Shown piece after piece: positions 18,186 to 26,390 of a stretch of 64,000 nt of DNA; positions within the stretch are counted from its first letter, which is position 1, and every line of letters begins with the position of its first letter. This stretch comes from Plantibacter elymi (nom. nud.). GTDB taxonomy: Bacteria; Actinomycetota; Actinomycetes; Actinomycetales; Microbacteriaceae. Below the pieces are notes generated by a model. The model worked only from the letters and a program-made list of their open reading frames with translations. It made no database searches and was not told the origin of the DNA. Position numbers and translations under genes: made by a program. The stretch lies in NCBI RefSeq assembly GCF_900177795.1, contig NZ_FXWJ01000001.1:682001-746000 (forward strand). Direction: 5' to 3'.

Positions 18186-18755
18186 ATGAACGGTGCGCCG
18201 CAGTCCTTCCCCCCGCTGGTCGTCGGATCGGCCCCGGTTCGGACCGAGCGGGCGACCCGCCCGGCGTTCGTGTTCATGTTGATCGCAGCGGCGCTGATCC
18301 CGGTGTTCGGGATGCTCCTCGCCGTGCTGACCACGGCCTCCGGCGGATTCGCCCTCGGCATGCTGGCCGGGGTGTCCTTCAGCGTCGTCTCCTGGTTCAT
18401 GCTGTTCGCGGTGGTGCAGTTCGCGACGGTCCGCGGAGCGCAGTCGGTGGCTAGCACGGTGCTGACGCTCGACGCCGACGGCCTTCGTGGGAGCATCCCG
18501 CAGGGCGAGGTCTTCCTCCCGTGGGGAGCGATCGAGCGCGTCTCGATCCGCTCACGCGGCAAGTGGCGGATCCTGACCTTCCGGCTCGTGCCTGGTCTCA
18601 CTGCGCAGTCACCGGGCGTCACGACGACCCTCCCGCCGCGGTCGTTCTCCATGCTCGGCAAGCTCGGGTTCCAGATCGGCGAGGTCGCGATCGATACCCC
18701 GCTCGACACCGTGTCCGCGGCCGCGAGCGCGTTCACCGGCGGTCGCCTGCGTTGA
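18186..18755 (+). CDS. Membrane protein with PH-like C-terminal domain (189 aa)
   Basis: Start MNGAPQSFPPLVVGSAPV. There are two membrane helices at about residues 30-80 (FVFMLIAAALIPVFGMLLAV and a second containing SFSVVSWFMLFAVV), then a soluble beta-strand domain with VFLPWGAIERVSIRSRGKW, reminiscent of bacterial PH-like (YcxB/YokE) domains. Function unknown. ATG 18186 has only a weak ribosome-binding site. Confidence 0.65.
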   Translation: MNGAPQSFPPLVVGSAPVRTERATRPAFVFMLIAAALIPVFGMLLAVLTTASGGFALGMLAGVSFSVVSWFMLFAVVQFATVRGAQSVASTVLTLDADGLRGSIPQGEVFLPWGAIERVSIRSRGKWRILTFRLVPGLTAQSPGVTTTLPPRSFSMLGKLGFQIGEVAIDTPLDTVSAAASAFTGGRLR

Positions 18756-18801
18756 GCTGCAGCCGACGAGGTCTGTCGGATGGTCTGGCACGATCGACGG
18801 T

Positions 18802-19317
18802 ATGAACTCCCCGAACGACGCAGCACCGGTCGCGTCGCCCGACCATGACGCTGCGACTGCGATGTGGCAGGCGTACACCGAGCATCGCGGCGGCGCGGGA
18901 CTGGACGACGCCGACTACACGGTCGAGCACTTCGGCGACACGGCCGGGCTGGCCGACGAACTGCTCGACATCGTCCTGACCGGGCGGAAGCGGGCCACCG
19001 CCGAACTCGTCTCGGAGTTCGCGCACCGCGGGGACCCGCTCCCGCGGATCGGGTCGCACTGGATCGCGTGCGACAGTACCGGGGCCCCGCGGATCATCAT
19101 CCGCAGCACCGCGCTGCGCATCGGACCGTTCGCGAGTGCAGACGCCGCGTTCGCGTTCGCCGAAGGTGAGGACGACCGCACGCTCGAGAGCTGGCAGCGC
19201 GAACACCGACGCTACTGGGAGCGGACCAGCGCGGCCCGGGGTGCGGCGTGGTCGGAGTCCGAGGACATCGTCTTCGAGTACTTCGCCGTGGTGTGGCCGC
19301 CGGAGCACGCCGACTGA
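18802..19317 (+). CDS. ASCH domain protein
   Basis: 171 residues. The ASCH fold is seen in LLDIVLTGRKRATAELVSEF, GDPLPRIGSHWIACDS, PRIIIRSTALRIGPF and the late segment ESWQREHRRYWERT. ASCH domains resemble the PUA RNA-binding fold, and some (YqfB) are amidohydrolases acting on N4-acetylcytidine. This full-length version is close to the DUF984/YqfB-like group. It lies immediately upstream of a Nudix gene (36 bp) and a HAD gene, all on one strand, a combination that fits nucleotide clean-up. Confidence 0.85.
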   Translation: MNSPNDAAPVASPDHDAATAMWQAYTEHRGGAGLDDADYTVEHFGDTAGLADELLDIVLTGRKRATAELVSEFAHRGDPLPRIGSHWIACDSTGAPRIIIRSTALRIGPFASADAAFAFAEGEDDRTLESWQREHRRYWERTSAARGAAWSESEDIVFEYFAVVWPPEHAD

Positions 19318-19353
19318 CACGTTCCGGTCAGACCGGTTCCGTAGACTCCCCGC

Positions 19354-19839
19354 ATGCCGATGTCCGACTACGTCGCCTCGATCCGCGCCCACATCGGGAC
19401 CGGGTTCCTCATGCTCCCCGGGGTCACCGCGGTGATCAGGGACGGGGACCGGTTCCTCCTCGGTCGCCATCACCACTCCGGCCTCTGGAGCCTGATCGGC
19501 GGCGGCGTCGAGCCGGGTGAGGAACCCGCCGACGCCCTCCTGCGCGAGGTCCTCGAGGAGACCGGCGCCCGGGTCCGCGTCCGCGGGATCGTCGGGGTGT
19601 ACGGCGGCGAACCGATGATGGTGCGCTACCCGAACGGCGACCACGTCGGGTACGTGACCACCGCTTACGACTGCGAGCTGCTCAGCGAAGCGACCGCGGA
19701 TCCCGAGGAGCTCCTCGAACTCGGCTGGTTCGCTCGGGACGAGATCCTGACGCTGCCGCGACGTGACTGGATCGATCGCGTCATCGCCGACGCTCCTGGG
19801 CATGAGTCGGCGGGCAGCGAGGAACGGGTCGAGTCGTGA
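19354..19839 (+). CDS. Nudix hydrolase
   Basis: 161 residues with a full Nudix box: GGVEPGEEPADAL followed by LREVLEETGA, i.e. the REx2EExG metal-binding core. The N-terminal strand is LPGVTAVIRDGDRFLLGRHH. It hydrolyses a nucleoside diphosphate linked to another moiety; the substrate is unknown. The stop overlaps the next gene's GTG start as GTGA, so it is translationally coupled to the HAD phosphatase, which could remove the phosphate from a Nudix product. Confidence 0.88.
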   Translation: MPMSDYVASIRAHIGTGFLMLPGVTAVIRDGDRFLLGRHHHSGLWSLIGGGVEPGEEPADALLREVLEETGARVRVRGIVGVYGGEPMMVRYPNGDHVGYVTTAYDCELLSEATADPEELLELGWFARDEILTLPRRDWIDRVIADAPGHESAGSEERVES

Positions 19840-20450
19840 TCCGCGTCGTCCTGTTCGACCTCGACGGCGTGATCCGACACTTCGATCCGGCGCAGGTGTC
19901 CGACATCGAGGCCAGGTACGGACTCCAGCCTGGGGTGCTCGCCGGGATCGCCTTCGCGGCGCCGCTCATCGACGAGGTCACCACCGGCCGGATCACGAGA
20001 GCCGAATGGGTCAGCCGGATCGGACACCTCGTCGGTGACCACTCGGCGGCGGAGGAATGGGGCGCTCAGACATGGTCGGTCGACCACGCGCTGCTGGACC
20101 TGTCCGACGAGATCCGAACCGCGGGCTTGACGACTGCGGTGCTCACGAACGGCACGGACACCATCGCTGCTGAACTCGCAGCCTCGGGCATCGCCGACCA
20201 CTTCGACGCGATCTTCAACTCTGCGGACACCGGCTTCGCGAAACCCGACGTCCGAGCGTTCCAGCATGTGCTCGATGCACTGGAGGTGCGGGGCGAGGAC
20301 GTGTTCTTCACCGATGACTCGGCAGCGAAGCTCGCCGGAGCAGCACGCCTGTCGATGTCCACGCACCGGTTCACGACGGTCGACGACCTTCGGGGTCGCC
20401 TGCACGCCGCGGGAGTACCGGTTCGTGGTGCGCAGGCACTCGACCGCTGA
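19836..20450 (+). CDS. HAD family hydrolase
   Basis: 204-residue haloacid-dehalogenase superfamily phosphatase. The nucleophile motif is LFDLDGVI at the N-terminus, motif II is VLTNGTD, motif III Lys is in GFAKPDVRAF, and the acidic motif IV is FFTDDS. The cap domain is of the small helical type (HAD-IA). GTG 19836 overlaps the Nudix stop. A phosphatase acting on a small phosphorylated metabolite is likely. Confidence 0.87.
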   Translation: MIRVVLFDLDGVIRHFDPAQVSDIEARYGLQPGVLAGIAFAAPLIDEVTTGRITRAEWVSRIGHLVGDHSAAEEWGAQTWSVDHALLDLSDEIRTAGLTTAVLTNGTDTIAAELAASGIADHFDAIFNSADTGFAKPDVRAFQHVLDALEVRGEDVFFTDDSAAKLAGAARLSMSTHRFTTVDDLRGRLHAAGVPVRGAQALDR

Positions 20451-20463
20451 GACGTCGTCCGGG

Positions 20464-21237
20464 TCAGCGCTTGCGCCTCGGAGTCGTCGTCTCCGTGCGC
20501 AGCTTCACGACAGCCCGTACTCGCTGCCAGAGGGCGGCATAGGCTCGGGCTGCCTCGGTGGCCGGCGCGTAGCTGCCCACCGGTGCGCGCTCGGACCCCA
20601 TGCGCTCGAGATGCACGGTGGACGGGATGACGACGTCGATCACCGACTTCCGCTCCCTGGGGAGTTCGTCCACGGCTACTCGGTGCTGGGTCTTGCGCCG
20701 ATCGACCATCGACAGGAACGCGACGACGGGTGCCCGCGACGAGGATTCCGAGACGAACTCGGTCACCTGGTCGAGCGAACGCATCGACAGCGGGGAGGGC
20801 ACGAGCGGGACCACGATGGCGTCGGCGGCGGTGACGGCGTTCTCCGCGACGAGTGACGCTCCGGGCGGGCAGTCCAGGATCACGAGGTCGTAGTCGTCCT
20901 CGATCTGCTCGATGATCTTCGCCACCCGTCGTTCCGACTTCTTCGCCTGGTCGAACACGAGGTCGAGGTCGCGGTAGCTCGCGTCCGCCGGCAGGACGTC
21001 GAGGCGTTCGTACACGGTCGAGCGGATGGCGCCGGAGACCTTGTGCTGCCCGCCGACGAGGGCGCCGACACCGCCCTTCACCTTGGGCTTCACGTTCAGC
21101 AGGAAGGTGGCTGCGCCCTGCGGATCGAGGTCCCAGAGCAGGACCCGCGCGTCCTTCGCAGCCTCCCAGGCCAGGTTCACCGCTGCTGTCGTCTTCCCGA
21201 CGCCACCTTTGGTGCTGTAGACCGCGAGGACCTTCAC
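20464..21237 (-). CDS. Orphan ParA/Soj-type ATPase
   Basis: 257-residue ParA family ATPase with the deviant Walker A motif KGGVGKTT (residues 10-17), DPQG motif in LLWDLDPQGAATFL and Walker B YDLVILDCPPGAS. Such ATPases position DNA or protein complexes. No ParB or parS is visible nearby. The start ATG overlaps the upstream gene's stop by four bases, so it pairs with a Lys/Ala-rich coiled-coil protein that is its probable partner. It is not the chromosome-segregation soj locus, which sits next to parB near the origin. Confidence 0.87.
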   Translation of the reverse strand: MKVLAVYSTKGGVGKTTAAVNLAWEAAKDARVLLWDLDPQGAATFLLNVKPKVKGGVGALVGGQHKVSGAIRSTVYERLDVLPADASYRDLDLVFDQAKKSERRVAKIIEQIEDDYDLVILDCPPGASLVAENAVTAADAIVVPLVPSPLSMRSLDQVTEFVSESSSRAPVVAFLSMVDRRKTQHRVAVDELPRERKSVIDVVIPSTVHLERMGSERAPVGSYAPATEAARAYAALWQRVRAVVKLRTETTTPRRKR

Positions 21238-21743
21238 GCCCGGTTCGCCAGGTCGACCCGCTCGAGGAGGGTGGCCTTGTTCATGCGGGAGTAACCGACG
21301 ATCCGCTGTTCCTTCGCGAGCTCGCGCAGTTCGATCAGCGTCGGCACCGCGCCAGCGGGCTTCGGCAGCGGCGGAGTGAGCTGCGGTGTGGGTCGTGCGT
21401 CCGGTCCGGTGGCCGCTGCATGCGTCGCGAGCGCCGCATGTGCGCGGGCCTGCTGCTGCGTCAACTCGCGAACGGACTGCTCGTGCTTGACGGCGAGCTT
21501 CTCGGTCCGTTTCGCCAGCGCCGAGACCTGCTTCCGCAGCTGCTTGCTGGAGGTGCGGACGGCGTCTCGGGCGGCCTCCACTGCGGCTTCGGCACGGGCG
21601 ACCGCTTTCTCAGCTCCGCGCCGGAGCTTCTGCTCCACTGCCCGCTGTTCAGCTGCCAGCTTCTTGGCCTGCTTCTCGGCCTGCTTCGTGCTGGCCCGCT
21701 TCTTGTCCGTCTGCTTCTTGTCGGCTTGCTTCTTCTGAGACAT
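21234..21743 (-). CDS. Lys/Ala-rich coiled-coil protein with C-terminal Rho-N/SAP-like motif
   Basis: 169 residues. Positions ~1-105 form a long charged helix rich in Lys, Ala, Glu and Gln (KKQADKKQTDKKRASTKQAE), a coiled coil that could bind DNA. A Pro-rich linker follows, then a C-terminal ~35-residue helix-extended-helix motif (LIELRELAKEQRIVGYSRMN, KATLLERV), like Rho N-terminal or SAP nucleic-acid-binding motifs. It is first in a two-gene operon with the ParA-type ATPase, which fits a ParB-like adaptor role; that role is inferred. Confidence 0.75.
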   Translation of the reverse strand: MSQKKQADKKQTDKKRASTKQAEKQAKKLAAEQRAVEQKLRRGAEKAVARAEAAVEAARDAVRTSSKQLRKQVSALAKRTEKLAVKHEQSVRELTQQQARAHAALATHAAATGPDARPTPQLTPPLPKPAGAVPTLIELRELAKEQRIVGYSRMNKATLLERVDLANRA

Positions 21744-21909
21744 CGCACGTACCTCCGCTGAGTGGACCCGCTCGGTTGTGACCCACGGTACCGATCTGCC
21801 GCCTCACGGTCGATGATTCCCTGCCGCTGGACAGGAACCCCGGTGTCGGTGGCTTGGTCTACGGTGAGGTCTGGTCGACGTCGCATCCCCAGCTGACAGT
21901 CCTCGGGCC

Positions 21910-23184
21910 TCACTGGTGAGGCCCCCGCGAGACATCTTCGCGACGTCGGCCCGCCTTCACTCCCGCTTGCGCGAACCCTGCGGACGCGACCGCGATCAGG
22001 ACGAGGATCATGAGCGGCGGCATCGCGGCCTGGACGCCTTCCTGTGCCACGAGCCAACCGGTTGACGCGGCGCTCGCCGCGATACCCGCGGCGGAGGCCG
22101 AGTTGATCCAGGTGAAGCCCTGCGTCAGTTCCCGTGGGACGACCGTCGCCTGCACGATCTGCGAGGAGGAGGCGAGCAGCGGTGCGATCGCGGTCCCGCC
22201 GACGAGGAGCATGATCGCCTGGCCGAGCAGGGTCGGCCAGACGGCGCCGACGAGGACGGCGAGCGTGAGGACGACGGACGCGATCAGCTGTACGGTCTGC
22301 GGTCACGGGGTCGATCGCAGCGCACCGTACAGCGCGCCGGCGACGATGCTCGCAGCGCTGGAGAGCGCGAGGACGAGTCCGATGAACGGTTGCCGTCCCT
22401 CCGCCGTCGCCGCCGCCGTGACGAGGAGCGGCACCGCACCGAAGAAGCACCCCAGCCCGAGGTTCACCCCGAGCGCCGCGAGGAACGGCGGGGCGAGGAG
22501 GGTGGATCGGTGGGTGTCGGCCCCGCGGTCCGTTCGACGTCGCGGTATCGGTGCGGTGGAGCGTTGGAGGGAGAGTGCGACACAGCCGGCAGCCACGAGG
22601 ATCGCCGCTACCACGGACCCGGCCCACGGTGCCAGAAGGGTGCTGGCCAGCGTGGCGAGGATCGGTCCCGACAGGAACACGACGTCGTTCACGTTCGCCT
22701 CGAGGGAGAAGGCGGTCCGGAGCGCTGCGGGCTCCGGGAGGAGCCGCGACCAGCGTGCCGCCGATAGGGCGCCGGGCTGCGGGATCGCGGCGCCCGCGAT
22801 GACGACGGTCGCCAGGGTGATGCCGATCGGCGCATGTCCTGCAGTGGTGATCGCGACGATGACTGCACTGACGTGCACGAGCACGGCTACCGGAACGGTC
22901 GCCGTCTGGCCCCACCGGTCGATGAGTCGTGCGATCTGCGGACCGACCACCGCCTCGGCGAGGGCGAACGCCCCCGTCCCCGCACCTGCGACCGCGAACG
23001 ACCCCGTCGCGTGCTGGATCGAGAACAGCAGCCCGAGTCCGGTCATGGCGACGCCGAGCCGGGCGAGGGCCGCAGCGAGGAAGAACTGCGGCGCCCCGGG
23101 CCGGACGAGGACACCGCGATACCGGCTGGCGGCTGCGCAGACGGGGCCGAGGATGGATGGCGGGATTGAGCGAGCAGTCGTCAT
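21910..23184 (-). pseudogene. MFS transporter interrupted by an in-frame TGA
   Basis: Read through one stop codon, the frame from MTTARSIPPSILGP (23184) to the end at 21910 gives an MFS carrier of normal length, about 420 residues, with 12 hydrophobic segments. The first part (about residues 1-293) ends at TGA 22303-22305 (…LRSTP-stop); the same frame continues as PQTVQLIASVVLTLAVLVGA and on to a terminal basic tail. One C-to-T change in a CGA codon would explain it. It could be a true nonsense mutation, a sequence error or readthrough. A GGAGG site precedes the start. Confidence 0.8.
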
Positions 23185-23469
23185 GGACGATGCCTCCGAG
23201 GCGGAGCGGGGGATCGGTCGGCAGACAAGTCGGCCTGGGCTTCGACGATCACCACGACACCGCGGTACCCATCCATCGTGCCCGCCAGGCCTGTGGGGCG
23301 CAAGCATCCTGAGCCGCCCGTGGTGGACGGTCCGCATGAGGCGTGGGTGGGTGGTGCGGTGGGGTTCGGATCCCGTGCTCTGCGGGCGGTCCTGGCGCTG
23401 GTATCTTACGGATGGCGCCGACACCATCGGGGTATGACTCCGGATGCGGTGACGAGTGACGAGGTATCG

Positions 23470-23814
23470 ATGCGAACGATCGGCGTACTGGACAGTGACG
23501 ACCGCGCCCGCGCGTCTGCCGTGTCGTGGCTCGGCTCCCACGCACCTGATCTGCAGGTGACGATCGCGGCGTCGTCCTGGGGCGAGATGCTCACGAACGA
23601 GCGCTTCCCGCCGAGCGCGGTCGTGTTGTGCCCGCGAGCCGGGGACCGCGTCGACATCGCGTACAAGGCGCGTGTCTGTCGCATCCTCGACATCGACGTG
23701 GTCGTGCTTTCCGACGCTCCGCAACAGGAGATCCGGTCGGGGCACCGGAGCGTCGGCGCCACATTCGTCTCGACCGTCGAAGCGGCGGCGGGAGTGCTCC
23801 GCGCCGGAAGCTGA
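23470..23814 (+). CDS. Degenerate response-regulator receiver-like protein
   Basis: 114 residues starting MRTIGVLDSDDRARASAVSW, with a GAGG site six bases before ATG. The order of alternating strands and helices fits a CheY-like receiver: the acidic pair in VLDSDD at the N-terminus, and late segments VVVLSDA and VGATFVSTVEAA. The strand that should end in the phospho-acceptor Asp reads SAVVLCPRAG, so that Asp is missing. No output domain follows. It may be a pseudo-receiver adaptor or the remnant of a longer regulator. Confidence 0.6.
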   Translation: MRTIGVLDSDDRARASAVSWLGSHAPDLQVTIAASSWGEMLTNERFPPSAVVLCPRAGDRVDIAYKARVCRILDIDVVVLSDAPQQEIRSGHRSVGATFVSTVEAAAGVLRAGS

Positions 23815-23833
23815 CCCGCGCCCGCAGCCGGGC

Positions 23834-24721
23834 TCAGCCCGTGGTGTCGGTGAGGAACGAGGACACGGAGGCCGCGATGCGGTCGGCCCCCTCGTGGTCC
23901 TCGGCGGTGATGGTGACCACGGCGTCGCCGGCGAAGACGACGAGCTGCCCGTATGCGCCGTGGAGTCGCCAGGCCTCGCCTGGACCGTCCCATCCGGCGA
24001 GCGCATACCGTTCGTACCCGGCGCCGGTTCCGGAGGTCACCCAGTCGGCGTGCATGGCGTCGATCCACTCCGGCGACAGGAGCTGTTCGCCTCCCCACCG
24101 GCCGCGGTCGCGGATGAGTCGTCCGATGCGGGCGAGTTCCGTGGTGCGGAGCTGCAGCCCGCCGCCGGATGCGATGAATCCGCGGGGGCATCGCTCCCAG
24201 GGTGCGTCGTGGATGCCGAGCGGGGCCAGGAGTCGCTGCTCGAGGTAGTCGCCGACGTCACCGACCCGGGTCTCGAGCGCGCGCATCGCCGTGTAGGTGC
24301 TGGCGTTCGAGTACTGGAAGACGCGACCGCGGGACGGCCTGCTCAAGAACTCGAGCGCCAGGTCCGGCCAGTCGGACAGCAGGGTCGGTGACCAGGGGAG
24401 GTCGACGCCGCTCGTCATGTTCAGGAGGTGGCGGAGGGTGACGTCGGCGGTGCCCTCGCCGAAGTCGGCTTCCGGGAACACGGCGCCCAGCGTGGTGTCC
24501 ATCGTGATGAGGCCGTCGTCGATGGCGAGGCCGGCGGCGAGCACACAGACGCCCTTCGCTGCGGAGTGGATGTCCTCTCGGACGTCCTCGGTCCAGCGAT
24601 GCTCGGCTTCGTCGTCACCGGCGAGCACGTGCAGGCCGTGCGCGGCGAAGCCCTGCTCAGCGATCTGCTGGACGATGCGGTCGCGGAGGAGGGCTGCTCG
24701 GGTGGTGTCGGCTCGGGTCAC
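23834..24721 (-). CDS. Serine beta-lactamase-like hydrolase (class C / DD-peptidase fold)
   Basis: About 295 residues from a GTG start (VTRADTTRAALL). The active-site motif SxxK is Ser53-Ala-Ala-Lys56 (HSAAKGV), the second motif is YSN (FQYSNAS), and the family landmark TLRHLLNMTSGVD follows. No signal peptide is visible, so it is probably cytoplasmic and acts as an esterase or amidase rather than on cell-wall precursors. The start lies within about 40 bp of a truncated TetR gene on the other strand, which suggests a rearrangement at this boundary. Confidence 0.8.
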   Translation of the reverse strand: MTRADTTRAALLRDRIVQQIAEQGFAAHGLHVLAGDDEAEHRWTEDVREDIHSAAKGVCVLAAGLAIDDGLITMDTTLGAVFPEADFGEGTADVTLRHLLNMTSGVDLPWSPTLLSDWPDLALEFLSRPSRGRVFQYSNASTYTAMRALETRVGDVGDYLEQRLLAPLGIHDAPWERCPRGFIASGGGLQLRTTELARIGRLIRDRGRWGGEQLLSPEWIDAMHADWVTSGTGAGYERYALAGWDGPGEAWRLHGAYGQLVVFAGDAVVTITAEDHEGADRIAASVSSFLTDTTG

Positions 24722-24739
24722 GGTTCCAGTCTGCCCGAC

Positions 24740-25171
24740 GCCCGCACGGCGCGGAGGCCAGACACCGGGTGCGTCCACTGCGACCTGATCACCGGCATCT
24801 CCACCCTGGCGGACGCCTTCCAGGGTTCCCCGATCACCCGGGCGCTTCCGGGGCTCGTGTCCGACCTCGAGGCGGACCCGGCGTTGCGTGAGGTCTTCCG
24901 CCGTGACTACTTCGAGGCTCGCCGGGCGACCTCGCGTGCGGTGCTCGAGCACGCGGTCGAGCGTGGCGACATCCAGGGCGGCCTCGACATGGAACTCACG
25001 CTCGACCTCCTGGCGGCCCCGCTCTACTACCGCGCCTTCTTCGGGCACCAGCCGATCGACGACGGCCTGGCCGAACGGACCGTGCTGAGCGTCCTGAACG
25101 GCGTCGCGTCAGTCGACTGGCAGCGCCACCACCGAGCGCGGCCCGCCGCATCGAGCACCGGTGGCGCCTGA
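24740..25171 (+). pseudogene. TetR family regulator remnant lacking the HTH
   Basis: From about 24758 the frame reads PDTGCVHCDLITGISTLADA, then ADPALREVFRRDYFEARRAT, EHAVERGDIQGGLDMELTLD and LAAPLYYRAFFGHQPIDDG. This is the ligand-binding C-terminal half of a TetR_C-type regulator, down to a natural stop at 25171. The N-terminal DNA-binding half (about 80 residues) is absent: upstream the frame runs antisense into the beta-lactamase-like gene, with no start codon at the junction. It is a truncated gene, not a functional repressor. Confidence 0.75.
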
Positions 25172-25459
25172 TCACGGCGACAGAACGTCTGCGACGTCGC
25201 GTCCAGGCTCCGCGAGGTCGGCTGACGGAGTCGGGTGCGGTGCGGCCCACCCGCCCGTCGCCCAATAGAGCGCCGGTAGGAGGACCCACGTGAGGGACAC
25301 GACGAGGACGGTCGCGTTGGCGACGACCGTGGCCAAGCGGGGCCAGTCACTGGTGAGCGGGTCGAGGCCGATGTTCAACGCGACGCTCATCGGTAGGACC
25401 CCGGCGAGGGTGACGACGGCCTGCCGCCAGGATCCGCGACGGAATCGGCGCCGCTTCAC
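25172..25459 (-). CDS. Small two-helix membrane protein (95 aa)
   Basis: Starts GTG (VKRRRFRRGSWRQAVVTLAG). There are two membrane helices, one covering about residues 12-30 and one around TVLVVSLTWVLLPALYWATGG, then an acidic tail. The same helix pattern occurs as the membrane tail of some antibiotic-biosynthesis-monooxygenase-like proteins. The start overlaps the stop of the epimerase gene as GTGA, so it is the second gene of that operon. Its 3' end abuts the truncated TetR gene on the other strand. Confidence 0.7.
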   Translation of the reverse strand: MKRRRFRRGSWRQAVVTLAGVLPMSVALNIGLDPLTSDWPRLATVVANATVLVVSLTWVLLPALYWATGGWAAPHPTPSADLAEPGRDVADVLSP

Positions 25460-26295
25460 GCGAAGAACCCGTCGCGCCAGCTCGGGTACCGCAACGTGAG
25501 ACCTGCCGCTCTGGCGGCCGCGTTCGACACCGGCCGGCCGATGTCGCCTGAGATCGATGACGTCGGCGGCGGCGCGCCGACTGCAGCGGCGAACCGCGGC
25601 ACCCACTCGTGGCCGCTGGCGGGCTCGTCGTCGACGATGTTCCACGTCCCGCGACCCCATCCGAGCGCGAGCAGGAGCGCCGCGGCGGCGTCGGAGGTGT
25701 GCACGAACGAGGTGACGGTCTCCGTGGCCGGGAGCTCGCCCGCACGGGCGGCGTCACCGAAGCGTCCGGCGGTCGAATACCAGGTTCCGGGCCCGTAGAG
25801 CTGGCCGAACCGGAGGACCCCGCCGTCGTGGAGCTCCTGCACGGCGCTCTCGAGGGCACGCACCGCGGAGATCGTCGTCTGCCGGGGCTCCGGTGCGTCC
25901 AGATCGAGCGGATCGGACTCCGTCGCGGGCTCACGACAGGGGGAGTGGACCCAGGAGATGCTCTCCGCGACCATCCGTGACGTTCCGGCCTCGTGAGCTG
26001 CGTCGACGAGGTGACGGGTGCCCGCGGTGCGCAATCGTGCGTTGCTCCCTGAGTCTCCCGCGGTCAGATCGGTCAGGAGGTGCACGATCGCGTCCGGCCG
26101 GGTGTCGACCACTGCCCGCACCGTCGCGGTCCGGTCGAGGACGTCCAGCAGGAACGGTGTCGCCCCGGTGTCGGCGACGCGCGCGAACTTCGAGAGCGAC
26201 CGGGTCGTCGCGATCACCTCGTGGCCTGCTGCTCTGAGCAGTGGGATGAGCGCGCGCCCGAGCACGCCTGATCCGCCCGCGATGAACACCCGCAT
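25456..26295 (-). CDS. NAD-dependent epimerase/dehydratase family protein
   Basis: 279-residue extended-SDR protein with the N-terminal NAD(P) motif VFIAGGSGVLGRAL, then HLLTDLTAGDSG, the SNARLRTAGTRHLVDAA helix, RFGQLYGPG and VHTSDAAAALLLAL. The usual YxxxK is not obvious: the matching region reads RQTTISAVRALESAVQ, so Tyr is replaced; this occurs in atypical epimerases. Start MRVFIAGG at 26295. It is divergently transcribed from a MocR-type regulator 88 bp away, which probably controls it. The downstream two-helix membrane gene is coupled. Confidence 0.82.
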   Translation of the reverse strand: MRVFIAGGSGVLGRALIPLLRAAGHEVIATTRSLSKFARVADTGATPFLLDVLDRTATVRAVVDTRPDAIVHLLTDLTAGDSGSNARLRTAGTRHLVDAAHEAGTSRMVAESISWVHSPCREPATESDPLDLDAPEPRQTTISAVRALESAVQELHDGGVLRFGQLYGPGTWYSTAGRFGDAARAGELPATETVTSFVHTSDAAAALLLALGWGRGTWNIVDDEPASGHEWVPRFAAAVGAPPPTSSISGDIGRPVSNAAARAAGLTLRYPSWRDGFFA

Positions 26296-26377
26296 GAGCA
26301 CGTCCTTCCAGAAGATACGATTCGACCCTATTTCGCCGGTGGACCGATGATGAGGGCCAGAACGAGTCGCATATCCT

Positions 26378-26390
26378 GGTCCAGTGGACC
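26378..26390. promoter_or_regulatory. Candidate MocR operator
   Basis: A perfect 6-bp inverted repeat, GGTCCA-G-TGGACC, overlaps the GTG start of the MocR gene. A second GGTGGACC copy lies 40 bp upstream in the epimerase-MocR intergenic region. Paired GTGGACC-type motifs next to a divergent MocR gene fit autoregulation and control of the epimerase operon. Confidence 0.4.
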
